Assembly: GCF_965230805.1 (NCBI RefSeq)
Contig: NZ_OZ246019.1
Coordinates: 2,976,001 to 3,040,000, forward strand
Reading direction: 5' to 3'
Length of the DNA: 64,000 nucleotides
Source: Marinifilum sp965230805
GTDB taxonomy: Bacteria; Bacteroidota; Bacteroidia; Bacteroidales; Marinifilaceae
Part shown: positions 18,891 to 25,880 of the stretch, one piece after another
Layout of the letters: each line of letters begins with the position of its first letter
Position numbering within the stretch: the stretch's first letter is position 1
Made by a program: the position numbers and the translations under genes
The notes under the pieces: model-generated
The model's database searches: none
The model's input: only the letters and a program-made list of their open reading frames with translations
Told to the model about the DNA's origin: nothing

Positions 18891-19511
18891 TTACAAATTC
18901 TGATCGAAAGGGGTGCGGTGCAGGATTGATCTTCCCAAAGTAATTTCATCGGTGTATTCCAGTTCGTCGCCAATGGAAACACCGCGAGCTATGGTTGTGA
19001 TATTGATATCGAACTTATTTAGTTTCTTGTAGAGATAAAAGTTAGTTGTATCGCCTTCCATGGTGGTGCTTAAGGCAAGAATTACTTCTTTCATTTTTCC
19101 CTCATTGGCTTTTGCAATTAAAGGATCAATTTGCAAATCGCTTGGTCCGATTCCATCCATCGGGGAAATAATTCCGCCAAGCACATGATAAATTCCATTG
19201 TATTGCTGAGTTCGCTCAATTGACATTACGTCGCGAATGCTTTCAACCACACAAATGGTTTGGTGATCACGTTTCGGATTTGAGCAAATGTCGCAAACTT
19301 CGGTATCAGAAATATTATAGCAAGAAGTACAATGCTTTATTTCATCGCGAAGCTGAGTAATTGAAGAACCAAAACGATGCACATCTTCCTTTGGTTGATT
19401 TAACAAATGCAAAACCAAGCGTAATGCAGTTTTTCTTCCAATACCTGGAAGTTTAGAAAACTCTGCAACTGCATTTTCCAATAATTTAGATGGGAAGTTG
19501 GTGTAGCTCAT
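18891..19511 (-). CDS. recR: Recombination protein RecR
   Basis: RecR works with RecF and RecO to load RecA at gaps. The protein of about 206 residues shows the N-terminal helix-hairpin-helix (KLPGIGRKTALRLVLHLL), the zinc finger CTSC...CDIC near residues 58-75, and a Toprim domain starting CVVESIRDVMSIE. The C-terminal ARGVSIGDELEYTDEITLGRSI is diagnostic. I chose the ATG at 19511 because the protein then begins just before the usual SKLLENAVAEFSKLPG; the frame continues upstream to 19592 but that part has no family similarity. A -7-like TACTTTTG lies on the minus strand at 19545-19538. Confidence 0.93.
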   Translation of the reverse strand: MSYTNFPSKLLENAVAEFSKLPGIGRKTALRLVLHLLNQPKEDVHRFGSSITQLRDEIKHCTSCYNISDTEVCDICSNPKRDHQTICVVESIRDVMSIERTQQYNGIYHVLGGIISPMDGIGPSDLQIDPLIAKANEGKMKEVILALSTTMEGDTTNFYLYKKLNKFDINITTIARGVSIGDELEYTDEITLGRSILHRTPFDQNL

Positions 19512-19634
19512 CTTGTCTTCAATTCTTAAGTTTAGCTCAAAAGTAATAAAAAACCACTCAGGATTCGAAAGCATCCCGATTTGATTAAACAAAGCCTTTG
19601 ATTATTTTTGATTTTCAATCTAAAAAAATCAACT

Positions 19635-21068
19635 GTGACTCCAATAAGCATTCTATCTGTTGTTGTAGGGTATTTTGCCTTACTATTATTGATTTCATAT
19701 TTCACTGGTCGAAAAGCCGATAACAAAGGATTCTTTGTAGGAAATAAACAATCACCGTGGTATGTGGTTGCATTCGGAATGGTAGGTGCATCCTTATCCG
19801 GAGTTACTTTTATTTCGGTTCCTGGTTGGGTAAAATCAATAGATTTTACCTACATGCAAATGGTATTAGGATACATGTTAGGATATATTGTTGTAGCTAA
19901 TATTCTCTTACCATTGTATTACAAGCTGAATCTAACATCAATTTATACCTACCTGGATGGGCGATTTGGAAGAGCATCATATAAAACCGGAGCATCATTT
20001 TTTCTTTTGTCGAGAACCATTGGAGCATCATTTCGATTGTTTCTAATGGCAAATGTTTTGCAGATAACAGTATTCGATTCCTGGGGAGTTCCGTTTGCAG
20101 TAACAGTTGTTTTAACCATTCTATTAATTTGGCTTTACACCTTTAAAGGAGGAATAAAAACCATTGTTTGGACCGATACCTTGCAAACTTTATTCATGTT
20201 GCTTGCCGTTGGGGTAAGTATCTTCCTAATCATGGATAAATTGAATCTGAATATATCGGGATTAACAAACATGATCAGCGAAAGCGAGTATTCGCAAGTT
20301 TTTGTATTTGACGATTGGCAAAGCAAGCAAAATTTCTTCAAGCAATTCTTTACAGGTGCTTTTATCACCATTGTAATGACAGGTTTGGATCAGGATATGA
20401 TGCAGAAAAACCTAAGTTGTAAAAATCTGGGCGAAGCCAAAAAGAACATGTATTGGTACGGATTTGCTTTTATTCCTGCCAATTTGTTATTCCTTGTACT
20501 GGGTGCTTTGTTGTTGCTTTTTGCGCAACACGAAGGAATTGCGATACCAGAACGAGGCGATGATCTGTTTCCACTTTTGGCAACCCAATATTTAGGACCT
20601 GTAGTAAGTTTGTTCTTTTTGGTTGGATTAATGGCTGCAGCTTATTCGAGTGCCGACTCAGCATTAACTTCGCTTACAACTTCATTTACCGTAGATATTT
20701 TAGGCGCCGATGAAAGCGACGAGGCTAACACAAGAAAATTGCGTCGCCAATCGCATGTGCTGTTTTCAGCATTATTGCTTGTTGTGATAATGATATTTAG
20801 GGCCATAAACGACGATTCGGTGATTGCGGCCATTTTTACCGTTGCCGGATATACTTACGGTCCACTCTTGGGATTGTATGCCTTCGGATTGTTCACCAAG
20901 CTTCAGGTAAAAGACAAATTGGTTCCTGTAATTGCCATTGTGTCGCCAATTATTTGTTATTTCCTTAAAGATAATTCAATGGAATGGTTTGGCATTTCTA
21001 TCGGATTTGAATTGTTGATGATTAATGGGGCCTTTACTTTTCTTGGATTGTGGGGGATTAGAAAGTAG
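19635..21068 (+). CDS. Sodium:solute symporter (SSS family)
   Basis: The integral membrane protein of about 477 residues has 12-13 hydrophobic segments and belongs to the Na+/solute symporter family. Family landmarks are SLSGVTFISVPGWV early in the protein, KGGIKTIVWTDTLQTLFML in the middle, and the SSADSALTSLTTSFTVDIL segment near residue 350. The solute cannot be read from sequence; relatives carry sugars, amino acids, sialic acid or choline. The GTG at 19635 (V-T-P-I-S-I-L) is the likely start, matching homologues that begin about there; an upstream ATG at 19608 is possible. It is divergent from recR. Confidence 0.88.
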   Translation: MTPISILSVVVGYFALLLLISYFTGRKADNKGFFVGNKQSPWYVVAFGMVGASLSGVTFISVPGWVKSIDFTYMQMVLGYMLGYIVVANILLPLYYKLNLTSIYTYLDGRFGRASYKTGASFFLLSRTIGASFRLFLMANVLQITVFDSWGVPFAVTVVLTILLIWLYTFKGGIKTIVWTDTLQTLFMLLAVGVSIFLIMDKLNLNISGLTNMISESEYSQVFVFDDWQSKQNFFKQFFTGAFITIVMTGLDQDMMQKNLSCKNLGEAKKNMYWYGFAFIPANLLFLVLGALLLLFAQHEGIAIPERGDDLFPLLATQYLGPVVSLFFLVGLMAAAYSSADSALTSLTTSFTVDILGADESDEANTRKLRRQSHVLFSALLLVVIMIFRAINDDSVIAAIFTVAGYTYGPLLGLYAFGLFTKLQVKDKLVPVIAIVSPIICYFLKDNSMEWFGISIGFELLMINGAFTFLGLWGIRK

Positions 21069-21110
21069 AATATTCTTTTGGTACAGTTTAATAATTTCGT
21101 ATTTTTCTGG

Positions 21111-21454
21111 TCAATCATCGGCTGCACCAATTAAATGCGGAAGAAGTTTGTCGTTTATAATTTTTCGTACTACTTTTTGCTGAGTTGATGGTGGCAAATA
21201 ATCAAGTTGGCTTGCCTTGTTCTCGCTCAACTATTCGATAGAATCGGATAATGCAGCCGTTGATTCGGCAAATTTAGTAACCCTATCGGTTACACCTAGC
21301 AGTTTGTCCACTTTAGGTTTAGAAGTTTCGTTGTCCAAATTTTGCTTAGGATAAAGTCTTCCATATAATCTCCTCTATTCAATTCTTCAATTACGATGTT
21401 TGCAACAGTATTTATCTCTTTGCTATTGCAACAATAATAGATTTTTTCAGCCAT
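21111..21454 (-). pseudogene. Frame-shifted remnant of an unrecognised gene
   Basis: Read on the minus strand, an ATG at 21454 opens a frame (MAEKIYYCCNSKEINTVANI...) that stops near 21310. A second frame then takes over (VDKLLGVTDRVTKFAESTAA...), breaks at an in-frame TAG, and continues as SQLDYLPPSTQQKVVRKII to a TGA at 21111. Protein-like composition in successive frames suggests a gene of about 115 codons that has decayed. I do not recognise the family. It lies in an 870-bp gap between the symporter and the TlpA-like gene. Confidence 0.5.
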
Positions 21455-21843
21455 TTTCTTTTAGGATTAAGGAAACGATACATTAAATTGAGAAACGCCA
21501 TTTTTGTCTCCTTAAACGCTGATTTTTATACAAAAACAGCAATTTAAAATTGGAAAACGCTCGTATTTGCGCAAATACACCAATTTCAATTCTTTTTTCG
21601 TTTATTCGGAATGACATTGTGAAATTAAAAGTCTTGCAATGCTGATTTCGACAATCAAAAGGGTAATAAAATCATTATTAATGTCTTTGTTGCTTGCAAA
21701 TATCCGGTTAAAAATGATGTAGTGTCAATAATGATAGTAAAACTCTCTTTTTTGATCTGTGTATCAACGAGTCGTAAGAAATAACCTATTATGTGATTAT
21801 AATTTTGTAGGTTTGGGTTTAAAATCATAAAAGACACAGCATG
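21455..21843. other. AT-rich non-coding stretch
   Basis: I see no gene here. Short frames are open only by chance, including a minus-strand one starting at 21849. The stretch separates a decayed gene from dispersed-repeat copy B and may contain other relics. Confidence 0.4.
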
Positions 21844-21920
21844 AAACAAGCATGATTAAAATAATTATTAAACCTGCACAGTAATGATTATTTTGATTTT
21901 GCGGCTTCCATCTGACAAAT
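21844..21920 (-). repeat. Dispersed intergenic repeat, copy B (inverted)
   Basis: Read on the minus strand it starts ATTTGTCAGATGGAAGCCGC, continues AAAATCAAAATAATCATTA and ends AATCATGCTTGTTT, matching copies at 2356 and 43256. It ends 18 bp before the start codon of the TlpA-like gene, so it may supply part of that gene's leader. Confidence 0.8.
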
Positions 21921-21938
21921 AGAAAAAATTATATACAG

Positions 21939-22712
21939 ATGAATATTAATTACCCCATTTTAATAATATTATTAATCTCATCTTTTGGATGTAAAAATAA
22001 ACCACAAGAAAAAGAAAAGCTTACACCAAATTTTTTTAAAAATCTATATACACAAGAAATTTATTCTAAAGAAGAAATGCAAGAATTTGTAGATTCATTA
22101 TTTGCTAAGTATGATAGCACTGCTAAGGAATCAGCACATATTCATTTCTGGAATCATAAAATTACTCAAATAAACGATTCGATAATCCAAGCCTTTAAAT
22201 ATGATTTTAGAGTTGGGATTGACTATAAGATTAGAGCCAAAGAATATAAAAGAATTGGGATGAAAATTCCTGCTAAAAAGTTAAGAACAATATATGGAGA
22301 TAGTATCCGGATAGGAGGTAAGCAAGATAAACCAACAGTTATTAATCTATGGTTTATAGGTTGCTGGGGCTGTTGTGCCGAAATTCCAGCCTTAAATAGA
22401 TTGCAAGAAAAATATTCTGGCAGAGTAAATTTTATTGCTTTAACACCGGATAATGAAAAGGATGTAAGAAAATTTGTAAGAAAACAAGCATTCAACTTTA
22501 TTCATGTGGCTAGTAAAAATGATAAATATGAAGAAACAAGCAATCGGCCATACATTAAAACAATAGAGAGTTACCCATACCCGGAAACCATTTTTGTAGA
22601 TAAAGATGGTACGATTAGATTTGTTGAAGGGATGATTTCGAAAGTTGATGACATTGATAAAGAAACAAAGTATTTTGAGATGATAATCGACAATCTATTG
22701 AATGAGAATTAA
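21939..22712 (+). CDS. TlpA-like thiol-disulfide lipoprotein
   Basis: The 257-residue protein begins with a short lipoprotein signal (ILIILLISSFGC, lipid Cys near residue 18), so it should be anchored in the envelope. The C-terminal half is a thioredoxin/TlpA-like domain: KPTVINLWFIGCWGCC, with the active CxxC at Cys142 and Cys145 plus an extra adjacent Cys146, then FIALTPDNEKDVRKFV and a proline-containing YPYPETIFVDKDG loop. The CWGC motif differs from the more common CxPC of TlpA. It probably reduces or shuffles disulfides of exported proteins, possibly including apocytochromes, but no gene link proves this. Confidence 0.82.
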   Translation: MNINYPILIILLISSFGCKNKPQEKEKLTPNFFKNLYTQEIYSKEEMQEFVDSLFAKYDSTAKESAHIHFWNHKITQINDSIIQAFKYDFRVGIDYKIRAKEYKRIGMKIPAKKLRTIYGDSIRIGGKQDKPTVINLWFIGCWGCCAEIPALNRLQEKYSGRVNFIALTPDNEKDVRKFVRKQAFNFIHVASKNDKYEETSNRPYIKTIESYPYPETIFVDKDGTIRFVEGMISKVDDIDKETKYFEMIIDNLLNEN

Positions 22713-22730
22713 AAAAGAAACACTTAGCTC

Positions 22731-22759
22731 CCTCAGATTTGAAATCTGAGGTTTCGGAG
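22731..22759. repeat. Short palindromic repeat, copy 1
   Basis: CCTCAGATTTGAAAT is followed by CTGAGG to make a near-perfect 21-bp palindrome, then GTTTCGGA. The same unit occurs at 23844-23872, so two copies flank the FKBP gene. It resembles REP-type palindromes. Confidence 0.75.
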
Positions 22760-22860
22760 AGCGAAATTTTTAATTTCTTTGGTAATACTGGTGTTATTTT
22801 TTAGATATTGGTTGCAACTCGTGTTCTGCAAAAGCAGCAAACAATAAGCAACAATACACC

Positions 22861-22892
22861 GACCTGCCCAATTCAACTGGCAGGTCTTTTTA
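22861..22892 (+). terminator. Terminator after the TlpA-like gene
   Basis: GACCTGCC (22861-22868) pairs with GGCAGGTC (22879-22886), followed by TTTTTATTTT. It is about 150 bp after the TlpA-like stop codon and just before the promoter of the FKBP gene. Confidence 0.8.
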
Positions 22893-22922
22893 TTTTCTTT
22901 CTCGTGCAAATACTTATATTTG
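22893..22922 (+). promoter_or_regulatory. Promoter of the FKBP gene
   Basis: TATATTTG at 22915-22922 matches the Bacteroidota -7 consensus TAnnTTTG exactly. The T-rich -33 region lies 19 bp upstream (around 22893). The start codon is 28 bp downstream. Confidence 0.5.
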
Positions 22923-22950
22923 TTGCTCTTAATTGCTAAAACAAAGAAAT

Positions 22951-23787
22951 ATGAAGTACAGATTACTAGCCGTAATGTTGGCATTTATAGTAGCCTCGTG
23001 TTCGAGCGATGGCGATAAAGACTATAGACAGGAGAACGAAGCAGAGATTAAAGCATATATTGCTGATAATAATTTAAATGCCGAACGCTCGACATCGGGC
23101 TTGTATTACGTAATTGAGGAGCAAGGAACAGGAATAGAAATAAATGGATATTCTAATGTTACAGTTAGCTACAAAGGGCACTTTACCAATGGTGTAGAGT
23201 TCGATAATACAGGCGATGATTTCACTTCTTTCAACCTGCAAGAAGTACTTCCAGGATTTGTCGAAGGTTTGACTTATATAAACGAAGGAGGATCGATAAT
23301 TTTATTAGTGCCAGCTCATTTGGGATACGGTAGCAATGATGCGAATGGAATTCCAGGCGGTTCGGTACTTGTTTTCGAAGTCACAGTTTACTCACCAGAA
23401 ATGATTGCTGAGAAAAACGATGAAGATATAGCAGCTTATATCGAGGCTGAAGGCTTGGATGCTACGAAAACAGAATCGGGTTTATACTATGTGGTAAACC
23501 AAGAGGGAAAAGGAGCGCAGCCAACTGCTGATTCGGATGTAAGAGTAGCTTACACCGGATACTTCTTAGATGGAACAAAATTCGACGAAAGCGGAGCCAG
23601 CGGATTAGAATTTAATCTAAGCCAGGTAATTGAAGGTTGGAAAGAAGGAATCACCTATTTTAAAGAAGGTGGCAAAGGTAAAATAATTGTACCAGCTCAT
23701 TTGGCCTATGGTACTTACAATTACGATAGAATTCCTGGCGGTTCAGTATTGGTTTTTGACATTGAACTGATTGAAGTAAAAGAGTAG
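22951..23787 (+). CDS. Tandem FKBP-type peptidyl-prolyl isomerase lipoprotein
   Basis: The protein of about 278 residues has a lipoprotein signal (MLAFIVASCSS, lipid Cys near residue 17) and two FKBP domains in tandem, roughly residues 60-150 and 185-278. Both keep the core VSYKG/VAYTG, GWKEG or GFVEG, VPAHLGYG/VPAHLAYG and IPGGSVLVF(E/D) segments. Each domain is preceded by a similar helix (DIAAYIEAEGLDATKTESGLYY), so the gene arose by internal duplication. It is likely a periplasmic folding catalyst attached to a membrane. The ATG at 22951 was chosen over an in-frame upstream codon at 22933 because the signal peptide begins here. Confidence 0.9.
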   Translation: MKYRLLAVMLAFIVASCSSDGDKDYRQENEAEIKAYIADNNLNAERSTSGLYYVIEEQGTGIEINGYSNVTVSYKGHFTNGVEFDNTGDDFTSFNLQEVLPGFVEGLTYINEGGSIILLVPAHLGYGSNDANGIPGGSVLVFEVTVYSPEMIAEKNDEDIAAYIEAEGLDATKTESGLYYVVNQEGKGAQPTADSDVRVAYTGYFLDGTKFDESGASGLEFNLSQVIEGWKEGITYFKEGGKGKIIVPAHLAYGTYNYDRIPGGSVLVFDIELIEVKE

Positions 23788-23807
23788 TTTATAAAAATAC
23801 AAGAACA

Positions 23808-23835
23808 AAGGTGCATGAGAATGTGCCTTTTTTTT
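23808..23835 (+). terminator. Terminator of the FKBP gene
   Basis: AAGGTGCA (23808-23815) pairs, with two G-U wobbles, with TGTGCCTT (23822-23829), followed by eight T. Confidence 0.7.
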
Positions 23836-23843
23836 CGCTTCCT

Positions 23844-23872
23844 CAGATTTGAAATTTGAGGTTTCGGAGTAA
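23844..23872. repeat. Short palindromic repeat, copy 2
   Basis: CCTCAGATTTGAAAT is followed by TTGAGG and GTTTCGGAG, the same unit as at 22731-22759 with one change in the palindrome. Confidence 0.75.
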
Positions 23873-23933
23873 AGTACTACAGGTATTATCTTTTCGGCAT
23901 TCAATTCATGAAGCGCAGCAGAATACCATTTGC

Positions 23934-23968
23934 AAAAAAAAAGGAGACACAAACACTTGCGCCTCTCC
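23934..23968 (-). terminator. Displaced terminator, probably of ccsBA
   Basis: On the minus strand GGAGA pairs with TCTCC (23964-23968 with 23943-23947), followed by a run of nine T. No minus-strand gene other than the transposase lies upstream until ccsBA at 25881. If the 1.88-kb mobile unit is removed, this hairpin falls about 20 bp after the ccsBA stop, as expected for its native terminator. Confidence 0.55.
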
Positions 23969-23989
23969 TCTACATGAAATGATATTGTA

Positions 23990-25019
23990 ACGTGAGTTCG
24001 AGCTAAGCTACTTTGTTAAGGTTAACATTTTCAACAATATCGACGTTAATGTTGGGCTTTTTTGGCAAAAAATGATATGCTATTAATCCCGAGATTAAAT
24101 TGGCAAGGAAATTTTCAAAGCTCCTGTGTCTGGTATGTTCTATCTGACAAATATTTTTTAATTCATCGTTAACAGATTCAACCAAAGCCCTTTTTCGCAA
24201 TAAGATCTTGTCATTGATATGCATAAGGGAATTCTTCATATTCTTTCGAATTTTAGTAATCATGTGTATGCCATCTACGAAAAGCTGCTCAAAGAGTGTT
24301 TTGCTTATATAACCTTTGTCGGCTATTAATTTTTCAAATAGTTTGTCATGGAAGTCTTTGTTCTTTAATGGCGACCTGTCATCTACATTCCCCTGAGTGA
24401 ATAGAAAATCTATGATTTCGCCTTTGTCGTTGATGACAATATGAAGCTTAAAGCCATAAAACCAACCCATGGAACACTGCCCTTTTGTTGCAATACCCTG
24501 AAATACCTTGTTTTGCTTTTCCCGGCGGATATGACAAGCTCTTATTGGCGTTGAATCAATAAAGGAGATGCCTGTACATTCACCCAGACAACAAGTTTGA
24601 AGAAAAACACTCATCGGCAGAAAGACCTTCTTCTGTAGCTCCACAAAGCGATTATAGGATACCGTCTGCGGAAACTCTTCTTTCATATGCTTTTGGACGT
24701 AGTTTAGATAGAAGTGTTTTAAGTTTCTGTACTGTCCCAAATGGAAAAATATCAAAATAGTAATCACCTCACTATCTGACAATTTAAACTTTCGTTTTCT
24801 TCTGTTTATCCCTTTTTCAAGACTTAAAACATGTCCTTGTCTGGCCTGTTCAAATTCTTTGCAAAATTCATCTGCCAAATAAAAAATTTCTGTAAGTTTA
24901 GACAACATCTCAGAATAAGGTTTTTGTTTGATACATATTTAAATATCAGAAACTTAAATATAAACAATGCCTTATTCATTTTTTACTTTGATCTGATTTT
25001 TCTTACATCGAACTCACGT
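23990..25019 (-). mobile_element. IS982-family insertion sequence
   Basis: This 1030-bp element is bounded by 12-bp perfect inverted repeats ACGTGAGTTCGA (23990) and TCGAACTCACGT (ends 25019), with one transposase gene on the minus strand. Element length, single ORF and transposase type fit IS982. The immediate flanks show no target duplication of their own. Confidence 0.85.
24003..24908 (-). CDS. IS982-family transposase
   Basis: The 301-residue DDE transposase is intact. Family features are LSDSEVITILIFFHLG near residue 45, the first catalytic Asp in FIDSTPIRACH near residue 115, the second in FTQGNVDDRSPL near 175, and the Glu in RALVESVNDELK near 240. It cuts and reinserts its own element through the flanking inverted repeats and may also act on the related mini-elements at 25818 and 41825. 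The stop codon lies only 13 bp inside the left end of the element, as is usual for compact insertion sequences. Confidence 0.92.
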   Translation of the reverse strand: MLSKLTEIFYLADEFCKEFEQARQGHVLSLEKGINRRKRKFKLSDSEVITILIFFHLGQYRNLKHFYLNYVQKHMKEEFPQTVSYNRFVELQKKVFLPMSVFLQTCCLGECTGISFIDSTPIRACHIRREKQNKVFQGIATKGQCSMGWFYGFKLHIVINDKGEIIDFLFTQGNVDDRSPLKNKDFHDKLFEKLIADKGYISKTLFEQLFVDGIHMITKIRKNMKNSLMHINDKILLRKRALVESVNDELKNICQIEHTRHRSFENFLANLISGLIAYHFLPKKPNINVDIVENVNLNKVA

Positions 25020-25131
25020 TAATTAAGTATTTAAAAAGGGTCTAAGGCAGTATTCCCGTTTATACAAATTGCATTTCAAAACATCTGGTAAACCAATCTA
25101 TTTTCTTGCAATCATTAATTCTTTTTGTATT

Positions 25132-25188
25132 GATTTGTATTTTCTCCATCAAATTGTAAACAATCAATAGGAGAATAAAATACAAATC
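25132..25188. repeat. Imperfect inverted repeat in the passenger segment
   Basis: GATTTGTATTTTCTCC (25132-25147) is mirrored by GGAGAATAAAATACAAATC (25170-25188) with small bulges, separated by 22 bp. It could form a hairpin in DNA or RNA. No coding frame covers it. Confidence 0.6.
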
Positions 25189-25346
25189 ATTTTGATTCTT
25201 AAAATGTCAAATCAATTAGGCAGTATCAATTACTCAATATACTGACAGAAACTTTTGGTTTACAATCAGTGTAATACCAGTTGAATAGCCAAAGGATTCT
25301 AACTTGTTTTTGCTAAAATCTCTACAAATTTTTTGTGATTTCTAGA

Positions 25347-25800
25347 AAACCGCTGCTTTTGTTCTTTTCGCACTTGCATTTGATTACTCTGCATGTTGTG
25401 TTGATTTCAATTTCAGATGGTTTAATTGTGTCCGCAGCTTGTTTTGTATCAAAAACCACTGCATTTGTTCTGTTCGCACTTGAATTTAATTGCTCTGCAT
25501 GTTGTGTTGATTTCAATTTCAGATGGTTTAATTGTGTCCGCAGCTTGTTATGTATCAAAAACCACTGCATTTGTTCTGTTCGCACTTGCATTTGATTGCT
25601 CTGCATGTTGTGTTGATTACGATTTCGGAAGGTTTAATTGTGTCCGCAGCTTGTTTTGTATCAAAAACCACTGCATTTGTTCTGTTCGCACTTGCATTTG
25701 ATTGCTCTGCATGTTGTGTTGATTACGATTTCGGAAGGTTTAATTGTGTCCGCAGCTTCTTTTGTATCAAAAACCAGTGCTTTTGTTTCATTTGCAGGAA
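25347..25800. repeat. Tandem array with 106-bp period
   Basis: About 4.3 head-to-tail copies are present; the landmark GCATGTTGTGTTGATT recurs at 25391, 25497, 25603 and 25709, exactly 106 bp apart. The central copies are nearly identical; the first and last are more divergent. Because 106 is not a multiple of three, the same unit is read in changing frames, so the many open frames here are not evidence for a protein. Each copy contains a GTGTCCGCAGCTTGTT block. It lies inside the composite mobile unit. Confidence 0.9.
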
Positions 25801-25817
25801 CTATCGGGGACTATTTA

Positions 25818-25873
25818 ACGTGAGTTCGACTTATATAACTTTCTGTGGATAGAATTTTAAGTCGAATTCACGT
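25818..25873. mobile_element. 56-bp mini-element with IS982-type ends
   Basis: Inverted ends ACGTGAGTTCGAC and GTCGAATTCACGT enclose about 30 bp. The interior, read on the minus strand, contains AAAATTCTATCCACAGAAAG, which also occurs just inside the left end of the 264-bp element at 41825. The two therefore share an ancestor and this one is more deeply deleted. Confidence 0.75.
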
Positions 25874-25880
25874 TATTGTA

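Larger units (their letters stand above)
23983..25880. mobile_element. Composite mobile unit: IS982-type element, repeat array and mini-element
   Basis: The outer ends are ACGTGAGTTCGA at 23990 and its inverse, TCGAATTCACGT, ending at 25873. They are flanked by identical 7-bp TATTGTA at 23983-23989 and 25874-25880. The inner flanks (TAATTAA at 25020 and TATTTA at 25812) match neither each other nor the outer ones. The whole segment therefore looks like one insertion: a full IS, about 800 bp of passenger DNA and a 56-bp mini-element. It sits directly after the ccsBA stop codon. Confidence 0.6.

Noticed and set aside
23983..25027. Target duplication for the IS982 copy alone
   Set aside because: Left flank TATTGTA and right flank TAATTAA do not match; only the outer flank at 25874 matches the left one.
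25347..25800. CRISPR array
   Set aside because: The repeat unit is contiguous with no unique spacers, and there are no cas genes.
25322..25852. Several overlapping ORFs of 61-106 codons on both strands
   Set aside because: They are readings of the same 106-bp repeat in different frames; the period is not divisible by three.
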